A DNA stretch of 64,000 bases from Halalkalibacter krulwichiae (GCF_002109385.1 NZ_CP020814.1:2131501-2195500); one strand, 5' to 3'. Positions 9,104 through 18,444 are shown, counted from the first letter of the stretch. Notes: generated from the sequence alone by a model not told the origin. Translations and numbers: made by a program.

Positions 9104-9322
9104 ATGGCAGAAATTAAATATGAAATTGTTCAAACAATAGGAGTCATATCTGAGAATGTGAAAGGTTGGAGGAAGGAATTAAACTTGATTAGTTGGAATG
9201 GGAGAGAGCCCAAGTATGACCTAAGAGATTGGGCACCCAATCATGAGAAAATGGGTAAGGGGATCACATTGTCAAAAGAAGAAGTGGATACGCTTAAAGA
9301 AATTTTAATAAGAGGAATCTAG
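9104..9322 (+). CDS. YdbC-like PC4/Sub1-family nucleic-acid-binding protein
   Basis: 72 aa, full length for the bacterial PC4-like YdbC group. The pattern GVISENVKGWRKELNLISWNG followed by KYDLRDWAPNHEKMGKGITLS is typical of the PC4 beta-sheet/helix fold that binds single-stranded nucleic acid. AAAAAGGAG lies seven bases before the ATG. It is likely co-transcribed with the PAP2 gene and ends at a strong hairpin. Confidence 0.8.
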   Translation: MAEIKYEIVQTIGVISENVKGWRKELNLISWNGREPKYDLRDWAPNHEKMGKGITLSKEEVDTLKEILIRGI

Positions 9323-9382
9323 AATCTTATTTTTATACAATTTTTCATAAACAATCGTATTTTTCTGGCAATCATTTTCTTG

Positions 9383-9422
9383 CATAAATATGAGCTCCTT
9401 TACTGAGGAGCTCATATTTATG
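9383..9422. terminator. Long perfect inverted repeat, probable bidirectional terminator
   Basis: Two 17-base arms (CATAAATATGAGCTCCT and its complement) pair perfectly around a six-base loop. It lies behind the YdbC-like gene and also behind a small minus-strand ORF. There is no clean T tract directly after the stem on either strand. Confidence 0.65.
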
Positions 9423-9551
9423 TTATTCCTCTTTTTGTTTTTCATCGGCCTTTTTGAAATTAAAAATATTCTTAATGGGTGTTTGATTTACTTTCTCATT
9501 TTCTGCTTTTTTGTCTTTTTCCTTATGAGCATACCAAGAAATGATCTTCAT
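9423..9551 (-). CDS. Small highly charged protein, 42 aa
   Basis: Not recognised. The minus-strand frame encodes MKIISWYAHKEKDKK... ending KKADEKQKEE, rich in Lys and Glu. A GGTGG-type site lies shortly before the ATG, and the stop abuts the perfect inverted repeat at 9383-9422. An overlapping plus-strand ORF (9390-9572) starts inside that hairpin and is very hydrophobic; it looks like a shadow. Existence of the protein is only moderately supported. Confidence 0.4.
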   Translation of the reverse strand: MKIISWYAHKEKDKKAENEKVNQTPIKNIFNFKKADEKQKEE

Positions 9552-9685
9552 CGTAAGCACCACCATTCTTAGATTCAAGTTTTGATACTTTGTCCAAATA
9601 TATGTACGAGGTTACCTTATTATGCTAAATGATTCATAGAGCTTAAGAGATCGTTCTAATGATAAAAAGGGCAAGGATTTACGAA

Positions 9686-9725
9686 AGCCACTGAAGAAGG
9701 CATATATTTCACCTTGTCAGTGGCT
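9686..9725 (-). terminator. Hairpin downstream of the YjcZ-like gene
   Basis: AGCCACTGA pairs with TCAGTGGCT, with an inner AAGG/CCTT. It lies 30 bases beyond the stop of the minus-strand YjcZ-like gene; the tail on that strand is only TTT. Confidence 0.5.
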
Positions 9726-9753
9726 CGATTTACCTATGCTCTTTTAAATTTCA

Positions 9754-9843
9754 TTATTTAATATAAGCAGCTCCTACAATTACTAGTAGGATAAACAATA
9801 CTACGATTAGCGCAAATCCACTACCTGCACCGTAAAAACCCAT
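9754..9843 (-). CDS. YjcZ-family small sporulation membrane protein
   Basis: 29 aa: MGFYGAGSGFALIVVLFILL then VIVGAAYIK. The Gly-rich N-terminus and single hydrophobic helix with the FALIVVLFILLVIVG core are the hallmark of the YjcZ/YrzQ-like sporulation peptides of Bacillus. AAAGGAGGT lies eight bases before the ATG, a strong site that decides this short start over the longer frame extending to 10011. The exact role is unknown; such proteins are membrane-associated in spores. Confidence 0.88.
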   Translation of the reverse strand: MGFYGAGSGFALIVVLFILLVIVGAAYIK

Positions 9844-10179
9844 AATGGAATACCTCCTTTTTGAGTTATAATACATAGATATGTCATTTTGTCTGAGACG
9901 GGTGGGCAGGTGTGGAATGATTTTCAGATTAATTGAAATGCCTAAAACTAATAAGTTGAAGACAATTGAAGGCCCTAGCATTGAAGGATTACAAAACCAT
10001 AAATGGGACAATAATGGCCTCGCAAGTAGCTGTTACAGAAGCAGTTTTAAATTAAAAGTTGTGTAGGTAATGTTTAGAAGAGATAACCTCTATAATAAGT
10101 TAAATGCATATAGTTAATCTAAATTATTTAAATTATTTATGATAAGATAAAGGTAGATTGTATAGTTAGGAGAAAACAG

Positions 10180-11058
10180 ATGATTATTGACCCACTTAAG
10201 ATTTTTGTAACAGTTGTGGAGCAAAGGCATTTTTCTAGAGCTGCCAAACTGTTGAATTTATCCCAACCGAATGTGAGTTTGCATATTCGTAACCTTGAAA
10301 CAGAATTGGATACGACATTATTTATTCGTTCGCCAAAACAGGTTAAAGTAACAGAAGCAGGGGAAATGTTATACATCAGAGCGAAGAAAATTCTTTCCCT
10401 TTATGAAGAAGCTAAACAAGAAATTGCTGATCAAAAACATATTGTTCAAGGAACAATAAAAATAGGAGCGAGTTTTACAATAGGAGAATATATATTACCA
10501 AGAACATTAGCACAATACGCAAACGAACATCCATTAGTTCATGTAGAAGTAACAATAGGAAATACTGAAGAAGTGATTGAAAAAGTAAGAAGTAACCAGC
10601 TTGATATAGGTTTAATAGAGGGAGAACGGCATGACTATGATGCTGTACCTTTTATGGAAGATGAGATGATTATTATTGCACCTGCTGACCATCCGATAGC
10701 ACAACTACGTATTGTGAAACCAGATATGCTTGAAGGTCAAACATGGATTTGGCGTGAGAAAGGATCGGGAACACGTGCTTATAGTGATCAATTAATTCAA
10801 AAATTAGATATTAATGTGAAACGCTCTTTTATCTTTAGTAGTAGTCAAGGAATTAAAGAAGCTGTTTCAGCAGGTTTAGGTATTGCGATGATTTCAAAAT
10901 TGACGGTAAAAAAAGAATTGCAAACAGGTGAGATAAAACAAATACAAGTCAGTAACCGGACATTTACACGAAACTTCTCAATTATCCAAGGAAAACAAGA
11001 TTTTGTAAATCGAGCACATGATCTTTTCATCGAGAAGATTATGACGATTGAAAAATAA
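10180..11058 (+). CDS. LysR-family transcriptional regulator
   Basis: 292 aa. The N-terminal winged HTH is clear: FVTVVEQRHFSRAAKLLNLS then QPNVSLHIRNLETELDTTLF, followed by a LysR substrate-binding domain (KIGASFTIGEYILPRTLAQY...). AGGAGAAAACAG precedes the ATG. It resembles the CysL/YwfK group but the effector is not predictable. No divergent target gene adjoins it; upstream is a non-coding stretch and the YjcZ-like gene, downstream a terminator. Confidence 0.85.
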   Translation: MIIDPLKIFVTVVEQRHFSRAAKLLNLSQPNVSLHIRNLETELDTTLFIRSPKQVKVTEAGEMLYIRAKKILSLYEEAKQEIADQKHIVQGTIKIGASFTIGEYILPRTLAQYANEHPLVHVEVTIGNTEEVIEKVRSNQLDIGLIEGERHDYDAVPFMEDEMIIIAPADHPIAQLRIVKPDMLEGQTWIWREKGSGTRAYSDQLIQKLDINVKRSFIFSSSQGIKEAVSAGLGIAMISKLTVKKELQTGEIKQIQVSNRTFTRNFSIIQGKQDFVNRAHDLFIEKIMTIEK

Positions 11059-11076
11059 TAAGTGGAAATTGTTACT

Positions 11077-11110
11077 AATAAGAACTTCTTAGTGATGTTC
11101 TTATTTTTTA
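11077..11110 (+). terminator. Intrinsic terminator after lysR
   Basis: AATAAGAAC pairs with GTTCTTATT, followed by TTTT. Confidence 0.85.
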
Positions 11111-11247
11111 TGTTTGAACTACAAGCTGGTATAGAAGGGATGAGTAATGTTTCATTTGTAAGGGACTATTCTCAAAACTATCGTTCTTGCTAGTTGTGAT
11201 ATAATTATATTAAATAATGATGACGTTTTCAGGATGGAGGCAGGCAA

Positions 11248-12954
11248 ATGAATATAAAAGAAACCGTTAATCAGTTTGCTCGATCTTTTGATCAAGTTGA
11301 ATCGATTGTTCAAGCGTTACCTTTTGCTGTTGTGCTAACAAATAAGAAAAGAGTCATTCAATATTACAATAGTATGTTTGAAAAAATTGTGAGAGAGAAC
11401 CAAGCAGGTCTAGTACATCATTTTTTAGATGATGTCATAAAAAAAGATCTAGATCATATTCAAGCTGGAACAAACATTCATCTGAACTCACATGATCGTT
11501 CTTTTGTTATGAGAACAGAACTTGCTTATATTCATGGAGAAGAACATAACATCTACTTATTCTCCTCTATCAAGGAGTTAGAAGATCTATTGCACGTAAA
11601 TCGAGAAAAAAGTGAACTGTTAGAAACCGTTATGGAACTAGCGTATGATGGTATTGTGATTGTTGATGAGAATGGATATATCACAATGCTTAGTAAGGAA
11701 TATGGTGACTTTATTGGAGTTGATCCTAAAGAAGCTATTGGCAAACATGTGACAGACATAATTGAAAATACACGAATGCATGAAGTTGCTAAATCTGGAA
11801 AAGTAGAGATAGCTGATTTACAGAAAATTAACGGAGATTATATGATTGCTACAAGAGTCCCCATAATTCGAAATGGTGAAATTAAAGGAGCAGTTGGAAG
11901 AGTTCTATTTAAAAATGTTGGCGATTTCAACTCTCTGTATAAAAGAGTCAATGCCATTGAAAAAGAATTAAAAAAATACAAAGGAGAATTTAAAGAACAA
12001 AACAAAGCAGCATATACGTTTTTACATATCATTGGCAAAAGCAAAGCGATTAACCTGGCAAAAAGTGAGGCTGAGCGAGCGGCCTTGAGTGATTCAAGTA
12101 TTTTACTATTAGGTGAAAGCGGTACGGGAAAAGAGTTGTTTGCTCATTCGATTCATCATGCTAGTAAACGTTCAAACGGTTCGTTTGTTAAAATTAATTG
12201 TGCAGCAATTCCCGCTGATCTACTTGAGTCTGAGTTGTTCGGATATGAAGAAGGCTCTTTTACGGGGGCGAAAAAAGGTGGGAAAAAAGGAAAATTTGAA
12301 GCTGCTGATGGAGGAACAATTTTTCTTGATGAAATAGGAGAGTTGCCTTTACACATGCAGGTGAAATTTCTTCGCGTTCTTCAAGAAAAAGAAGTAGAGA
12401 AAATAGGTTCAACCTCTACAAAGAAGATTGATGTGCGCATCATTGCCGCAACGAACCGTAATCTTGAAGAGATGATTGATAAAGGAGAATTTAGACTTGA
12501 TTTGTATTATCGCTTAAACGTTGTTTCCATTCACATCCCTTCACTAAGAGAACGAGACAATGACTTGTCAATACTATCAAGATACTTCATAGATAAATTA
12601 AATAAACTTATGGATAAACGAGTACAAGGACTTACGAAAGAAGCGGAAAATAAACTATATCACTATCAGTGGCCGGGTAATATTAGAGAATTAGAAAATG
12701 TAATGGAACGTGCGATGAACTTAGTTCATTCAAACGATAAAATGATTGATATAAACCACTTATCTGAGAAATTATTGAGTAAAAACGAAACGAAAGAGAT
12801 TATCCCTTTAAGTGACTTAATGGAGCAAACGGAAAAAGAGGCTCTACAATCTGCTTTACTCTTTACAAAAGGAAATCGTTCAAAAGCGGCTAAACTTCTT
12901 AAGGTGAGTCGAACAACTTTTTATGAAAAGCTTTCAAAATACGAACTAATGTAA
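11248..12954 (+). CDS. PAS-domain sigma-54-dependent activator
   Basis: 568 aa. Two N-terminal PAS-like sensory segments (about residues 15-110 and 125-230, the second with DGIVIVDENGYITMLSKEYG) precede an AAA+ domain with Walker A GESGTGKE, the sigma-54-contacting GAFTGA loop in the form GSFTGA, Walker B GGTIFLDEIGE and the arginine-finger region. A Fis-type HTH closes the protein (NRSKAAKLLKVSRTTFYEKL). It lies directly upstream of an operon with a consensus sigma-54 promoter, so it is very probably the activator of that operon, sensing a small carboxylate or its CoA ester (inferred). Confidence 0.93.
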   Translation: MNIKETVNQFARSFDQVESIVQALPFAVVLTNKKRVIQYYNSMFEKIVRENQAGLVHHFLDDVIKKDLDHIQAGTNIHLNSHDRSFVMRTELAYIHGEEHNIYLFSSIKELEDLLHVNREKSELLETVMELAYDGIVIVDENGYITMLSKEYGDFIGVDPKEAIGKHVTDIIENTRMHEVAKSGKVEIADLQKINGDYMIATRVPIIRNGEIKGAVGRVLFKNVGDFNSLYKRVNAIEKELKKYKGEFKEQNKAAYTFLHIIGKSKAINLAKSEAERAALSDSSILLLGESGTGKELFAHSIHHASKRSNGSFVKINCAAIPADLLESELFGYEEGSFTGAKKGGKKGKFEAADGGTIFLDEIGELPLHMQVKFLRVLQEKEVEKIGSTSTKKIDVRIIAATNRNLEEMIDKGEFRLDLYYRLNVVSIHIPSLRERDNDLSILSRYFIDKLNKLMDKRVQGLTKEAENKLYHYQWPGNIRELENVMERAMNLVHSNDKMIDINHLSEKLLSKNETKEIIPLSDLMEQTEKEALQSALLFTKGNRSKAAKLLKVSRTTFYEKLSKYELM

Positions 12955-12984
12955 AAAGACTTCTAATTTCAGAGGTCTTTTTTA
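12954..12984 (+). terminator. Intrinsic terminator after the sigma-54 activator
   Basis: AAAGACTTCT and AGAGGTCTTT form the stem with a short loop, followed by TTTTT. It separates the regulator from the operon it is thought to control. Confidence 0.85.
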
Positions 12985-13048
12985 CTATTTTATAACCTTA
13001 GTAAAAGTTATAACGGACTATTTGGTAATGATCATTCTTTTGTGTAAG

Positions 13049-13060
13049 TGTTCTCGAACA
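13049..13060. promoter_or_regulatory. Candidate upstream activator site
   Basis: TGTTC-TC-GAACA is a perfect dyad about 145 bases upstream of the sigma-54 -24 element, the usual distance for an enhancer-binding protein. A GAACA half-site recurs near 13130. Assignment to the neighbouring activator is inference. Confidence 0.4.
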
Positions 13061-13203
13061 GAAGGAGAAAAAGCTTTAAATATTGTCAGATTTTCCGTAC
13101 ACTTTTGCCTCGTCATGTAAGGAGATACGAACAGGAATAACAATAAATATACAAAAAAATGTAAGCGGATTCAAATCAAAGGTGCTGTCACTGTTGCAAT
13201 GAA

Positions 13204-13220
13204 TTGGCATATTTATTGCA
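13204..13220 (+). promoter_or_regulatory. Sigma-54 (-24/-12) promoter
   Basis: TTGGCATATTTATTGCA fits TTGGCAYR-N4-TTGCA, with exactly ten bases between the invariant GG (13206-13207) and GC (13218-13219). It lies 54 bases before the CoA-transferase start. Confidence 0.9.
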
Positions 13221-13273
13221 ACAATCGATGTTGTATAGATTTTGATATTACTTCTTAAAGGAGGAATAACAGG

Positions 13274-14848
13274 ATGATCAATAAACAAAAAACAGCGCAA
13301 GAAGCCGTGAAACTCATTCCATGTGGAGCTACAGTAGCAACAGGTGGATTCGTAGGGAATGGCCATCCGGAAGAATTAACAGCAGCACTTGAACAAAGAT
13401 ATTTAAAAGAAAAACAGCCTGTAGGGTTAACGCTTGTCTATGCTGCTGGTCAAGGGGATGGCAAAGATAAAGGACTTAATCATCTTGGGTATGAAGGGCT
13501 TATCTCTCGTGTAATAGGGGGGCATTGGGGGCTTGCACCAAAACTTCAAAAATTAGCTATTGAAAATAAAATAAAAGCATACAATTTTCCACAAGGAGTA
13601 ATCTCTCATTTGTTCCGTGATATTGCAGCAGGGAAACCAGGAACTTTAACACATGTAGGGTTAAAAACATTTGTTGATCCAAGAATGCAAGGTGGAAAAT
13701 TAAATCATGTTACAACGGAAGATCTAGTTTCGTTAATGGAATTGAATAGTAGAGAATATTTATTTTATAAAACATTTCCAATTGATATTGCTTTAATTCG
13801 TGGAACTTTCGCTGACGAAGCAGGCAATGTTACGTTGCATAAGGAAGCGGGCTCACTCGAAATTCTCTCGATTGCTCAAGCTGCAAAAAACTCTGGAGGA
13901 AAGGTGATTGTACAAGTCGAGAAAATGGTGGAAAAAGGAAGTTTAGATCCAAAATTAGTTAAAATTCCTGGAATTTTAATAGATACCATAGTAGTATCTG
14001 ACCCCGTTAATCACATGCAGACCTTTGCGGAACAATATAATCCTTCTTATTGTGGAGAAATAAGAGCGGTTAATCGAGGTTTAGAGCCATTAGTATTAGA
14101 TGAAAGGAAAATAATTGCAAGACGTTCCGCGATGGAACTACAACCGAATGCGATAACAAATCTTGGTATTGGTATGCCTGAAGGTGTTTCGATGGTAGCG
14201 AATGAAGAAGGAGTAGATCATTTCATTCATTTAACAGTTGAATCAGGTCCTATCGGGGGAATCCCAGCAGGAGGAATGAGCTTTGGGGCTTCTATTAATC
14301 CTGAATGCATTATTGACCAACCGTACCAATTTGATTTTTATGATGGTGGTGGATTGGATGTTGCTTTTTTAGGTCTTGCTCAACTCGATCGTTTTGGCAA
14401 TGTCAATGTAAGTAAATTTGGACCGAAAATAGCAGGAGCAGGAGGATTTATCAATATTACTCAAAATGCAAAAAAGGTTGTGTTTTGCGGAACATTTACA
14501 ACAGACGGATTAGAGATTTCCATTGATCAAGGTAAGCTGAATATCATTAAGGAAGGAAAAACAAAAAAGTTTCTAAATGATGTTGAACAAATTACATTTA
14601 GTGGTGATTATGCCAATGAAACGGGTCAAACGATTCTCTACATTACTGAGAGAGCAGTATTTGAATTAACAAAAAAAGGTGTTTTATTACTAGAGGTGGC
14701 ACCTGGTATTAATATTGAAAAAGATCTTCTAGCACATATGGACTTTACCCCAATAATTCCGAAGTACGTATCTACAATGGATGCTCGCATATTCCGGAAC
14801 GATAAAATGGGACTCTCATTAGAAAGCGGCACAGCTGTTTTAAATTAA
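13274..14848 (+). CDS. Acyl-CoA:acetate/3-ketoacid CoA-transferase (fused alpha-beta, YdiF/COG4670 type)
   Basis: 524 aa with both CoA-transferase halves in one chain. The N-terminal half has the [13 protein letters not shown] glycine-rich region. The C-terminal half has the catalytic Glu in [16 protein letters not shown], the family-I nucleophile that forms a glutamyl-CoA thioester. AAAGGAGGAATAACAGG precedes the ATG. Order with a GntP permease and an SDR resembles B. subtilis yxjC-yxjF (with scoAB), so activation of acetoacetate or a related short-chain acid is likely. Control by sigma-54 is indicated by the promoter at 13204. The exact acid is not determined. Confidence 0.9.
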   Translation: MINKQKTAQEAVKLIPCGATVATGGFVGNGHPEELTAALEQRYLKEKQPVGLTLVYAAGQGDGKDKGLNHLGYEGLISRVIGGHWGLAPKLQKLAIENKIKAYNFPQGVISHLFRDIAAGKPGTLTHVGLKTFVDPRMQGGKLNHVTTEDLVSLMELNSREYLFYKTFPIDIALIRGTFADEAGNVTLHKEAGSLEILSIAQAAKNSGGKVIVQVEKMVEKGSLDPKLVKIPGILIDTIVVSDPVNHMQTFAEQYNPSYCGEIRAVNRGLEPLVLDERKIIARRSAMELQPNAITNLGIGMPEGVSMVANEEGVDHFIHLTVESGPIGGIPAGGMSFGASINPECIIDQPYQFDFYDGGGLDVAFLGLAQLDRFGNVNVSKFGPKIAGAGGFINITQNAKKVVFCGTFTTDGLEISIDQGKLNIIKEGKTKKFLNDVEQITFSGDYANETGQTILYITERAVFELTKKGVLLLEVAPGINIEKDLLAHMDFTPIIPKYVSTMDARIFRNDKMGLSLESGTAVLN

Positions 14849-14872
14849 AAAGATTCTGGGAGGTCAGATCAT

Positions 14873-16159
14873 ATGTTTGGAATTGTATTAGGGTTAATTT
14901 TATTGATGTTTTTAGCATATAGAGGTTGGTCAATTATATGGGTTGCTCCAATTACAGCGGGTGTCGTAGCTATATTTGGCGGTCTTGATTTGCTTGATGC
15001 ATATACCGATACGTATATGCAAGGATTTGTTAATTTCGCCAAGCAATGGTTTCCGGTATTTATGCTTGGTGCAATATTTGGTAAGCTTATGGAGGACACA
15101 GGAGCAGCTAGCTCTGTTGCTTTAGCGATTACAAAAGTAATAGGAAAGAAGCGAGCGATTTTAGGAGTGGTTGCAGCATGTGCTGTATTAACCTATGGTG
15201 GAGTTAGCTTGTTTGTTGTTGTTTTTGCTGTCTATCCATTAGCTATTGCCTTATTCCGTGAGGCAAAGATTACTAGAAGACTTTTGCCAGGTACCATCGC
15301 CTTAGGCGCTTTTACTTTTACAATGACAGCGATACCAGGAACGCCTCAAATACAAAATCTCATCCCTACCAGTTATTATGGTACAACTGCTACAGCAGCT
15401 CCTTTTATGGGTATTATTGCAGCACTTGTGATGGGTGTTGGTGGTTACATGTACTTAATTTGGCGTGAAAGGAAGACGAAAGAAGCAGGTGAGTTCTTTA
15501 CCGAACCAAATGAACAAAAAGTAGAAGCAATTGAAGATCATAAATTGCCAAATGCTTTTTTATCATTCTTACCATTAGTCACCGTGATTCTCACTTTAAA
15601 TCTATTAAAATGGGACATTATCGTTGCATTATTAGCAGGAATTCTCTTAATTGTTCTGTTAAACGTAGGGATTCTTAAAAAATTTACACAATCGGTAAAT
15701 AAAGGGGCAGCTGGATCAGTAATTGCCATTGTTAACACAAGTGCTGCAGTAGGATTTGGATCTGTAGTAAGGGCTGTACCAGGTTTTGAAAAGTTAACCG
15801 ATTTAGTAATGGGAATTCAAGGAAGTCCACTTATTTCTCAGGCAGTTGCAATTAATGTGTTAGCTGGCTCGACGGGATCAGCATCTGGTGGATTGGGAAT
15901 TGCTTTAGAGGCACTCGGTGATAGATATATGGAATTGGCATTGCAAACAGGGATTAGTCCAGAAGCATTTCACCGTGTCGCTTCAATTGCTTCAGGTGGA
16001 TTGGATACTTTGCCTCATAACGGTGCGGTATTAACATTGCTAACAATCACCGCAATGACTCATAAAGATTCGTATAAAGACATTTTTGTTGTAGGGTGTG
16101 CTATCCCCATTTTAAGCGTAGTTGTCGCTATATTGTGTGCATCTATTGGAATCGTTTAA
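14873..16159 (+). CDS. GntP-family carboxylate permease
   Basis: 428 aa with about 11-12 membrane segments and the GntP family layout, including the LTYGGVSLFVVVFAVYP and IASGGLDTLPHNGAV stretches. Members import gluconate or short hydroxy/keto acids. It sits 24 bases after the CoA-transferase with GGGAGGT upstream, so it should supply that enzyme's substrate (acetoacetate, 3-hydroxybutyrate or similar; inferred). It is closer in context to YxjC than to GntP. Confidence 0.88.
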   Translation: MFGIVLGLILLMFLAYRGWSIIWVAPITAGVVAIFGGLDLLDAYTDTYMQGFVNFAKQWFPVFMLGAIFGKLMEDTGAASSVALAITKVIGKKRAILGVVAACAVLTYGGVSLFVVVFAVYPLAIALFREAKITRRLLPGTIALGAFTFTMTAIPGTPQIQNLIPTSYYGTTATAAPFMGIIAALVMGVGGYMYLIWRERKTKEAGEFFTEPNEQKVEAIEDHKLPNAFLSFLPLVTVILTLNLLKWDIIVALLAGILLIVLLNVGILKKFTQSVNKGAAGSVIAIVNTSAAVGFGSVVRAVPGFEKLTDLVMGIQGSPLISQAVAINVLAGSTGSASGGLGIALEALGDRYMELALQTGISPEAFHRVASIASGGLDTLPHNGAVLTLLTITAMTHKDSYKDIFVVGCAIPILSVVVAILCASIGIV

Positions 16160-16179
16160 ATCATTTTAAGGAGGATAAA

Positions 16180-16920
16180 ATGAGATTATTAGACAAAACA
16201 GCTATCATAACAGGAGCAGGAAGAGGGATTGGTGAAGCGACAGCAATTAAATTTGCTAAAGAAGGAGCAAAAGTAGTCATTGCTGATTTAAATAGTGAGG
16301 ATATTGACCGAACAGTCTCGATCATAAATGAGGCAGGGGGAGAAGCGATCGGTGTAATCGTCAATGTTACGAAACGCAAGGAAGTAAAAGCGTTAATGAA
16401 AAAAACATTGGAACAATATGGACGTGTAGATGTTGTTGTAAATAATGCAGGCATTACTGCTGACGCACAATTGTTAAAAATGTCAGATGAACAATGGGAC
16501 CAAGTTATTGATGTTAATTTAAAAGGTGTATTTACTGTTTCACAAGAAGCAGCTCAAATCATGAAAGAACAAAATGGGGGTGTTATTTTAAACGCTTCTT
16601 CTATTGTTGGGTCATATGGTAATTTTGGTCAGACAAACTATGCGGCTACAAAATGGGGAGTAAATGGGATGACAAAGACTTGGGCAAAGGAACTCGGGCG
16701 CTATAACATCCGCGTCAATGCCATCGCACCAGGCTTTATCTTAACATCAATGACAGAAAAAATGCCGGAAAAAATTCTGGCAACAATGAAAGATAAATCT
16801 GTTTTAAATGATCTAGGGACACCAGAAGATATAGCAAATGGATATATGTTTTTAGCATCTGATGAAGCAAGGTTTATAACAGGTACCATCTTAAGTATTG
16901 ATGGAGGGATCGTTATCTAA
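16180..16920 (+). CDS. SDR-family 3-hydroxyacyl/3-hydroxybutyrate dehydrogenase (FabG-like)
   Basis: 246 aa classical short-chain dehydrogenase: cofactor motif TGAGRGIGEA, NNAG at about residue 87, catalytic Ser in NASSIVG and the Tyr-x3-Lys motif YAATK, ending in the usual IDGG. Sequence is FabG-like, but position at the end of a CoA-transferase/GntP operon favours oxidation of a 3-hydroxy acid, as for YxjF. ATG 16180 has AAGGAGGATAAA directly upstream; an extended frame from 16096 overlaps the permease and was rejected. Confidence 0.85.
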   Translation: MRLLDKTAIITGAGRGIGEATAIKFAKEGAKVVIADLNSEDIDRTVSIINEAGGEAIGVIVNVTKRKEVKALMKKTLEQYGRVDVVVNNAGITADAQLLKMSDEQWDQVIDVNLKGVFTVSQEAAQIMKEQNGGVILNASSIVGSYGNFGQTNYAATKWGVNGMTKTWAKELGRYNIRVNAIAPGFILTSMTEKMPEKILATMKDKSVLNDLGTPEDIANGYMFLASDEARFITGTILSIDGGIVI

Positions 16921-16942
16921 ATTTTATTACATTATCATTAAT

Positions 16943-16958
16943 TGTTAAAGCGCTTTCA
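16943..16958. promoter_or_regulatory. cre-like site
   Basis: TGTTAAAGCGCTTTCA contains AAAGCGCTTT and ends in CA like a CcpA-binding cre, with one off-consensus end. It lies between the SDR gene and fadH, before a terminator. Confidence 0.35.
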
Positions 16959-16963
16959 AAATA

Positions 16964-17009
16964 AGAAAAAAAGAGCGAAAGTGGATGTTAATCTATATTC
17001 GCTCTTTTT
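16964..17009 (+). terminator. Terminator of the CoA-transferase operon
   Basis: AAAAAGAGCGAA pairs with TTCGCTCTTTTT, an A/T-flanked stem behind the SDR gene that could act in both directions. Confidence 0.85.
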
Positions 17010-17112
17010 AAAAGATAATAAAAGGTTGGTAAATTATCTTCCCTGCATGAAAAAAATCATGTTAAAATGAATATACCTTTACAGCATGTAATGGTTTTTA
17101 TTAGAAATTTTA

Positions 17113-17130
17113 TGAATGATTATTCATTCA
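17113..17130. promoter_or_regulatory. FadR operator
   Basis: TGAATGATTATTCATTCA is a perfect match to the Bacillus FadR box TGAATGANTANTCATTCA and extends to a larger dyad with flanking TTTTA/TAAAA. It lies 27 bases before fadH; long-chain acyl-CoA would relieve repression. Confidence 0.92.
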
Positions 17131-17156
17131 TAAAATACTTTGAGGAGGAAAGTTGA

Positions 17157-17927
17157 ATGAAGGGAAAAGTGGTAATTGTGACTGGCGGTAGTAGTGGGAT
17201 GGGAAAAGCAATGGCGAAAAGGTTTGCGCAACTTGGAGCATATGTTACAATTTCTGGACGTAATTCAGATAAACTTACTCAAGCCAAACAAGAAATAGAA
17301 ACATTTAAAGGTCAAGTTTTACCTTACTCTATGGATGTTCGTAATAATGAAGATGTTCAAGCGATGGTAACAAAAACAAAAGGACATTTTGGAAGTATTG
17401 ATTATCTTGTAAATAATGCAGCGGGTAATTTTTTAGTTCGCGCTGAAGAACTGTCTATAAATGGTTGGAATTCGGTTATTGATATTGTCCTCAACGGAAC
17501 TTGGCACTGCACACAAGCCGTTGCGAAAGAATGGATTAAAGAAAAGAAGGCTGGTAGTATAACAAATATCGTTGCAACGTATGCATGGACAGCGGGAGCT
17601 GGTGTCGTACATTCTGCTAGTGCAAAGGCTGGTGTTTTAGCAATGACGCGCTCATTGGCAGTTGAATGGGGAAGTCAGTATGGCATTAGAGTTAATGCTA
17701 TTGCACCCGGTCCTATTGAAGATACGGGTGGAGCTAAAAAGCTAATAATGAATGAAGAAGCTTATAAAAAGGTCATTCGTAGTGTTCCAGTTAGAAGGTT
17801 CGGAAAAGTCGATGAAGTTGCTGGGCTCGCAGCATACCTTTTTTCAGAAGAAGCTCAATATATTAACGGTGAGTGTATTACGATTGACGGAGGTCAGTGG
17901 TTAAACAATTCAGCATTTCAATTTTAA
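17157..17927 (+). CDS. fadH: 2,4-dienoyl-CoA reductase
   Basis: 256 aa SDR of the YkuF/FadH type: TGGSSGMGKAMA cofactor motif, NNAAGNFLVRAEELS, and APGPIEDTGG near residue 185. These are features of 2,4-dienoyl-CoA reductases rather than FabG. It reduces dienoyl-CoA intermediates from unsaturated fatty acids during beta-oxidation. The perfect FadR operator in its leader supports this. GAGGAGGAAAGTTGA precedes the ATG. Confidence 0.88.
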   Translation: MKGKVVIVTGGSSGMGKAMAKRFAQLGAYVTISGRNSDKLTQAKQEIETFKGQVLPYSMDVRNNEDVQAMVTKTKGHFGSIDYLVNNAAGNFLVRAEELSINGWNSVIDIVLNGTWHCTQAVAKEWIKEKKAGSITNIVATYAWTAGAGVVHSASAKAGVLAMTRSLAVEWGSQYGIRVNAIAPGPIEDTGGAKKLIMNEEAYKKVIRSVPVRRFGKVDEVAGLAAYLFSEEAQYINGECITIDGGQWLNNSAFQF

Positions 17928-17955
17928 ATAATGATAGCGCTTTAAAAATCATCAG

Positions 17956-17980
17956 CTGAAGTTGATAAGTTCAACTTTCT
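17956..17980 (+). terminator. Probable terminator after fadH
   Basis: AAGTTGA pairs with TCAACTT around a short loop, followed by TCTTAAT. The tail is weak. Confidence 0.4.
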
Positions 17981-18117
17981 TAATACAAAACTTGTTATTG
18001 TTTACCTTACTGCATCTCTAGAGATTTTTTTAAATATAGAGCAATTGTTTAGGCAGTATGTACCATTATATGATAAAGTAACCTCAAGTAAGCAAAAAAA
18101 ATAATAGGGGTGTCAAA

Positions 18118-18444
18118 ATGGGAATTAAACAATTGACAAGTATTGAAGACATGAAGCAATTTATCAAACAACCGGGAAAGCATATACTTTTTAAGCACAG
18201 TACAACGTGCCCAATTAGTGCTAAAGCACATGAAGAATTTCAAGCGTTTGTTGAAGAAAACAATACATCTGCTGCTCTTGTAAGAGTAATAGAAGAACGT
18301 CCTGTATCAAATCAAATTACTGAAGAGCTTGGAATCAAGCATGAATCTCCACAAATCTTCTTGCTTGAAGATGGTCAGGTTCGCTGGAATACATCTCATT
18401 GGAAGATTACAAAGGATGCAATTAAGGAGGCTATTACCCAATGA
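18118..18444 (+). CDS. brxC: Bacilliredoxin BrxC/YtxJ
   Basis: 108 aa thioredoxin-fold protein with the active-site segment FKHSTTCPISAKAHEEF; the TCPIS motif with a single active Cys identifies the YtxJ family of bacillithiol-linked monothiol proteins. It is thought to remove bacillithiol from S-bacillithiolated proteins. The next gene overlaps it by four bases and also encodes a redoxin, suggesting the two work together. Confidence 0.9.
   Translation: MGIKQLTSIEDMKQFIKQPGKHILFKHSTTCPISAKAHEEFQAFVEENNTSAALVRVIEERPVSNQITEELGIKHESPQIFLLEDGQVRWNTSHWKITKDAIKEAITQ

Noticed and set aside
9390..9572. Plus-strand 60-aa hydrophobic ORF
   Set aside because: Starts inside the terminator hairpin at 9383-9422, has no ribosome site, and is antisense to a better small ORF.
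10137..10376. Minus-strand ORF overlapping the LysR start
   Set aside because: Antisense shadow of the LysR HTH region without a ribosome site.
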